DNA from: an uncultured Lachnospiraceae bacterium
GTDB taxonomy: Bacteria > Bacillota > Clostridia > Lachnospirales > Lachnospiraceae
Reading direction: 5' to 3'
DNA length: 8,657 bases
NCBI GenBank assembly: GCA_900313745.1
Contig: OMSM01000458.1
Location: 1-8,657, forward strand
The notes beneath the pieces were generated by a model. That model did no database searches. It was not told the DNA's origin and saw nothing but the letters and a program-made list of their open reading frames with translations. Shown here in pieces: positions 6,288 through 8,657 of this stretch. A program made the position numbers and the translations under genes. Position 1 is the first letter of the stretch, and each line of letters starts with the position of its first letter.

Positions 6288-7193
6288 ATGAAAAAACGAT
6301 CAATTAATTCGGTGAGCCTGCCGGCCGAGGCGGTTATGCACATCATTCTCGCGCTGTTCAGTTTTGCCTGTGTCATCCCGTATATATTCGTCATCATCAT
6401 CTCCTTCTCTTCACAGGAGAGCATCCGGCTGATCGGCTTCTCCTTCCGCCCGATGGAGTGGTCGCTGGAAGCCTACAGGTACGTCATGAAGATGGGGGAC
6501 CAGCTGTGGCGCTCCTACTTCAACAGCTTCTTTATCACCGCCGCCGGGACCCTGATGACGGTTACGGTTACCATCCTGTACAGCTACGCACTGTACAGAA
6601 AGGATTTCCGGTTCCGGAAGTTCTTCACCTTTTTCTGTTTCTTCACCATGCTGTTCGGAGGCGGGCTCGCGCCGACGTATGTGGTGGTCAAGACGCTGCT
6701 TCATCTCTCGGACAGCTACTGGGCGGTGATCATCCCCATGCTGCTCAGCCCGTTCAACATCATTATCATGCGGACGTTCTTCCAGAGCTCCATCCCGGAG
6801 GAACTCATCGACGCGGCTTCGATCGACGGCAGCGGGGAGTACAATACGCTTTTCCGCATCATCGTTCCCATCTCCAAGCCGGGAATCGCGACGATAGGAC
6901 TGTTAACCGCCCTGGGGTACTGGAATGAGTGGTTTATCCCGATGCTTTATATCCGGGACGCGAAGTATTACCCGCTGCAGTATCTTCTGATGCAGATGCA
7001 GAACAAGGTGGATTTCCTGGTGAGAAACTCGACCATGATCGGGGCGGAAGCGACGAACATCATCGCGACAATTCCCTCCGACAGCCTGAGGATGTCGCTG
7101 GTCGTGCTGATCGTTGCGCCGATCGCGTTCGCATACCCGTTCTTCCAGAGGTATATCATTTCCGGACTGACCATCGGTTCGGTGAAAGGATAA
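6288..7193 (+). CDS. lplC: LplC/YtcP-like ABC sugar transporter permease
   Basis: A 301-residue membrane protein with about six membrane segments, the first near residues 16-40. The EAA loop is at 171-198 (EELIDAASIDGSGEYNTLFRIIVP). The MLFGGGLAPTYVVVK stretch, the GYWNEWF motif after the loop, and a C-terminus of YPFFQRYIISGLTIGSVKG are hallmarks of the LplC/YtcP group. It forms the second half of the membrane channel with the product of 5268-6266. Members of this family in B. subtilis and relatives lack a dedicated ATPase and borrow MsmX. The same is likely here because no ATPase gene is adjacent. It is followed after 46 nt by a second binding-protein gene. The family is certain; the transported sugar is unknown. 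Confidence 0.93.
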   Translation: MKKRSINSVSLPAEAVMHIILALFSFACVIPYIFVIIISFSSQESIRLIGFSFRPMEWSLEAYRYVMKMGDQLWRSYFNSFFITAAGTLMTVTVTILYSYALYRKDFRFRKFFTFFCFFTMLFGGGLAPTYVVVKTLLHLSDSYWAVIIPMLLSPFNIIIMRTFFQSSIPEELIDAASIDGSGEYNTLFRIIVPISKPGIATIGLLTALGYWNEWFIPMLYIRDAKYYPLQYLLMQMQNKVDFLVRNSTMIGAEATNIIATIPSDSLRMSLVVLIVAPIAFAYPFFQRYIISGLTIGSVKG

Positions 7194-7201
7194 CTGACAA
7201 T

Positions 7202-7217
7202 GGTCCTTAGCGGGACC
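7202..7217 (+). other. Small intercistronic hairpin
   Basis: GGTCC (7202-7206) and GGACC (7213-7217) can form a 5-bp stem with a 6-nt loop in the 46-nt gap between the LplC-like permease and the second binding-protein gene. No U-run follows, so it is not an intrinsic terminator. It could protect mRNA or tune expression, or be chance. Confidence 0.35.
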
Positions 7218-7228
7218 GCAAAGAAGCA

Positions 7229-7235
7229 AAGGAGG
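7229..7235 (+). promoter_or_regulatory. Strong ribosome binding site of second solute-binding protein
   Basis: AAGGAGG is a near-consensus Shine-Dalgarno sequence 4 nt before the ATG at 7240. It is the strongest site in the window, consistent with the high output a binding protein needs relative to its permeases. Confidence 0.8.
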
Positions 7236-7239
7236 CATT

Positions 7240-8657
7240 ATGAAAAAAGGGTTGCTGAAAAAACTAATTGCCGCTTCCCTGGCAGCAGTGTTCGTCCTTG
7301 CTGCCGCCGGATGCGCTGCCGCACCCGCCGCGGCGCCGGCACCTGCAGCGGAAGCACCCGCAGCGGAGGCGCCTGCGGCTGAGCCGGAGGCGGAAGAGGG
7401 TGCGGAGGAAGCCGCCGCGCCTGAAGAGCTTGTGCCCATCAAGTGGATCATGATCGGCAACGGCATGCCGGACAACTACGACGCGTGGATCAAACAGCTC
7501 AACGATTATATCGGCCCGAAGATCGGGGTCGAGGCGGAAGTCGAGATCATCCCGTGGGGCGACTTCGACAACCGCAGGAACGTGCTGGTAAGCACGGGCG
7601 GCGACTACGACATCCTCTGGTGCGCGGGAAGCCAGCACTCCTTCGTGGAGATGGGCGCGTTCATGCCGATCACCGACCTGCTTCCGGAGTGCGTGCCGGA
7701 TCTCTACAACTACATCCCGGCGGACTTCTGGGATGCGGTCAAGATCAACGGCGAGATCTACACCATCCCGGTGTACAAGGACAGCGCTGCTACGCACTAC
7801 CAGGTCTGGGACCAGGATCTCTGCGACGCGGCGGGCGTGGATCCCACGCAGTTCACCGACCTCACCGAGGATATGACCGAGGCTCTCTTAAAGCTTAAGG
7901 ACGCGGAGACCGAGAACCATATCGCGGGCGAGGCTCCCTGCATCATCGACAGCGGCGGAGCGGGCTACCTGCTCTCCAGGTACGACATGATGAACAGCGG
8001 ACAGTCCGTCCTCGGCGTCCGCTACGACGATCCTGAGGCGAAGGTGGTCTATGTCTTCGAGCAGGAGGATATCCTGAACTATCTGAAGCTGTACCGCGAG
8101 TGGTACGAGCTCGGAATCATCAACTCCGACGCGGCGACGCTCCCCGGCAATGCGGTGTCCAACTACACCGGATGGCAGGTATCGCAGGGCTGGTCCACGG
8201 CGGCGATTACGGTCTGGGGACCGAACCGCGGCTGCAACTGCACAGCTGTGCAGTGGGGCGACACCGTCCTCTCCAACGGCACCGTCCAGGGCTCCATGGA
8301 GGCCATCTCCGCCAACTGCGCGCGCCCGGACAAGGCTCTTGAGTTCATCCAGATCACCAACCTGGACAGCTATGTCCGCGACCTCTTCTATTACGGCGTG
8401 GAGGGCGAGAACTGGGAGTACACCGACAGCGGAAAGGTGCACAAGCTGAACGAGTCCTGGCCGATGGCAGGCTACACTCAGGCGACCTTCTTCACGGTTA
8501 CCCCTCTGGACGATGTCGAGATCAACCAGTGGGATGAGGTGAAGGAGCTCAACGAGCAGGCAATTCCTTCGGTCACCCTCGGCTTTAACGTCGACGTTTC
8601 TCCTGTGCTCGACGACATCTCCAACCTCGCGGCGATCTACAACTCCTACAAGAGTGA
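7240..8657 (+). CDS. Second LplA-like extracellular solute-binding lipoprotein (3' end missing)
   Basis: 472 codons are visible and the frame is still open at the window edge (the last two bases begin an incomplete codon). The lipoprotein signal is clear: MKKGLLKK, a hydrophobic run, and lipobox A22-A23-G24-C25. A low-complexity Ala/Pro/Glu linker covers about residues 26-63. The binding domain shares landmarks with the first lipoprotein at near-equal positions: WGDFD (106-110), GGDYDILW, and IPVYKD (176-181). Elsewhere the two differ strongly, so this is an old paralogue rather than a recent duplicate. The final LGFNVDVSPVLDDISNL segment looks like the start of the DUF3502 C-terminal domain, so perhaps 60-80 residues are missing. 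Seven cysteines besides the lipidated one (128, 151, 195, 234, 332, 334, 360) are many for an exported protein. It probably supplies the same permease pair with a related or different saccharide. Confidence 0.88.
   Translation, partial: MKKGLLKKLIAASLAAVFVLAAAGCAAAPAAAPAPAAEAPAAEAPAAEPEAEEGAEEAAAPEELVPIKWIMIGNGMPDNYDAWIKQLNDYIGPKIGVEAEVEIIPWGDFDNRRNVLVSTGGDYDILWCAGSQHSFVEMGAFMPITDLLPECVPDLYNYIPADFWDAVKINGEIYTIPVYKDSAATHYQVWDQDLCDAAGVDPTQFTDLTEDMTEALLKLKDAETENHIAGEAPCIIDSGGAGYLLSRYDMMNSGQSVLGVRYDDPEAKVVYVFEQEDILNYLKLYREWYELGIINSDAATLPGNAVSNYTGWQVSQGWSTAAITVWGPNRGCNCTAVQWGDTVLSNGTVQGSMEAISANCARPDKALEFIQITNLDSYVRDLFYYGVEGENWEYTDSGKVHKLNESWPMAGYTQATFFTVTPLDDVEINQWDEVKELNEQAIPSVTLGFNVDVSPVLDDISNLAAIYNSYKS
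7339..7383 (+). repeat. Three degenerate 15-nt tandem repeats encoding APAAE
   Basis: Codons 34-48 of the second lipoprotein spell APAAE three times, with synonymous differences between copies. They form part of the flexible linker after the lipidated cysteine. Copy number could vary by slippage, though the synonymous changes argue against recent expansion. Confidence 0.75.
8237..8254. repeat. 18-bp perfect palindrome within second lipoprotein gene
   Basis: ACTGCACAGCTGTGCAGT equals its own reverse complement and lies in the coding sequence for NCTAVQW. As RNA it could fold into a 7-bp stem with an AGCT loop; as DNA it could be a dimeric protein site. Its function is unknown and chance is possible. 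Confidence 0.6.

Noticed and set aside
7202..7217. Hairpin as intrinsic terminator
   Set aside because: The stem is only 5 bp and is followed by GCAAAG instead of a U-run; a gene with a strong ribosome site follows at once.
7443..7898. A 151-codon + strand frame within the second lipoprotein gene
   Set aside because: It is an Arg/Gly-rich shadow frame. The overlapping frame from 7240 carries the lipobox and sugar-binding motifs and stays open to the window end.
8655..8657. Apparent TGA at the end of the window
   Set aside because: It is not in the frame of the second lipoprotein: the last full codon is AGT and GA begins an incomplete one, so the gene continues.

Overview
The window is a GC-rich (roughly 60% by eye), densely packed, single-strand stretch of bacterial DNA. 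Seven genes all read on the + strand and look like one operon that starts upstream of the window and continues past it. Several features suggest an anaerobic Firmicute of the Clostridia (Lachnospirales-like): strong Shine-Dalgarno sequences, LplA/LplB/LplC-type sugar transport genes without an ATPase, an oxygen-sensitive-looking Fe-S flavoenzyme, cysteine-rich proteins, and lipoproteins with Ala/Pro/Glu linkers. The taxonomic call is an inference.

Layout: (1) 1-468, the 3' end of an old-yellow-enzyme-family flavin oxidoreductase with a C-terminal 4Fe-4S cysteine motif. (2) 487-1233, a divergent DeoC-family (deoxyribose-phosphate aldolase-like) class I aldolase. (3) 1256-2854, an LplA-like lipoprotein solute-binding protein. 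(4) 2854-5271, a glycoside hydrolase family 9 protein with an extra N-terminal beta-rich domain and no signal peptide. (5) 5268-6266, an LplB-like permease. (6) 6288-7193, an LplC/YtcP-like permease. (7) 7240-8657, a second LplA-like lipoprotein, cut by the window end. Junctions are tight: TAATG between genes 3 and 4, ATGA between 4 and 5, and 18-46 nt elsewhere. No gap exceeds 46 nt, so there is no gene-free stretch to describe. No promoter, intrinsic terminator, regulator, tRNA, mobile element or CRISPR array was seen.

Proposed working: the two lipoproteins capture a saccharide outside the cell and the permease pair imports it, probably energised by a shared MsmX-type ATPase encoded elsewhere. 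The apparently cytoplasmic GH9 enzyme then cleaves it inside the cell. The flavoenzyme and the DeoC-like aldolase probably act on the released or modified sugar. The substrate cannot be read from the sequence. The most unusual features are the pairing of an Fe-S flavoenzyme and an atypical aldolase with a cytoplasmic GH9 system, the altered phosphate-site residues and CxxCxCxxC cluster of the aldolase, the two different binding proteins for one permease pair, and an 18-bp perfect palindrome inside the second binding-protein gene.
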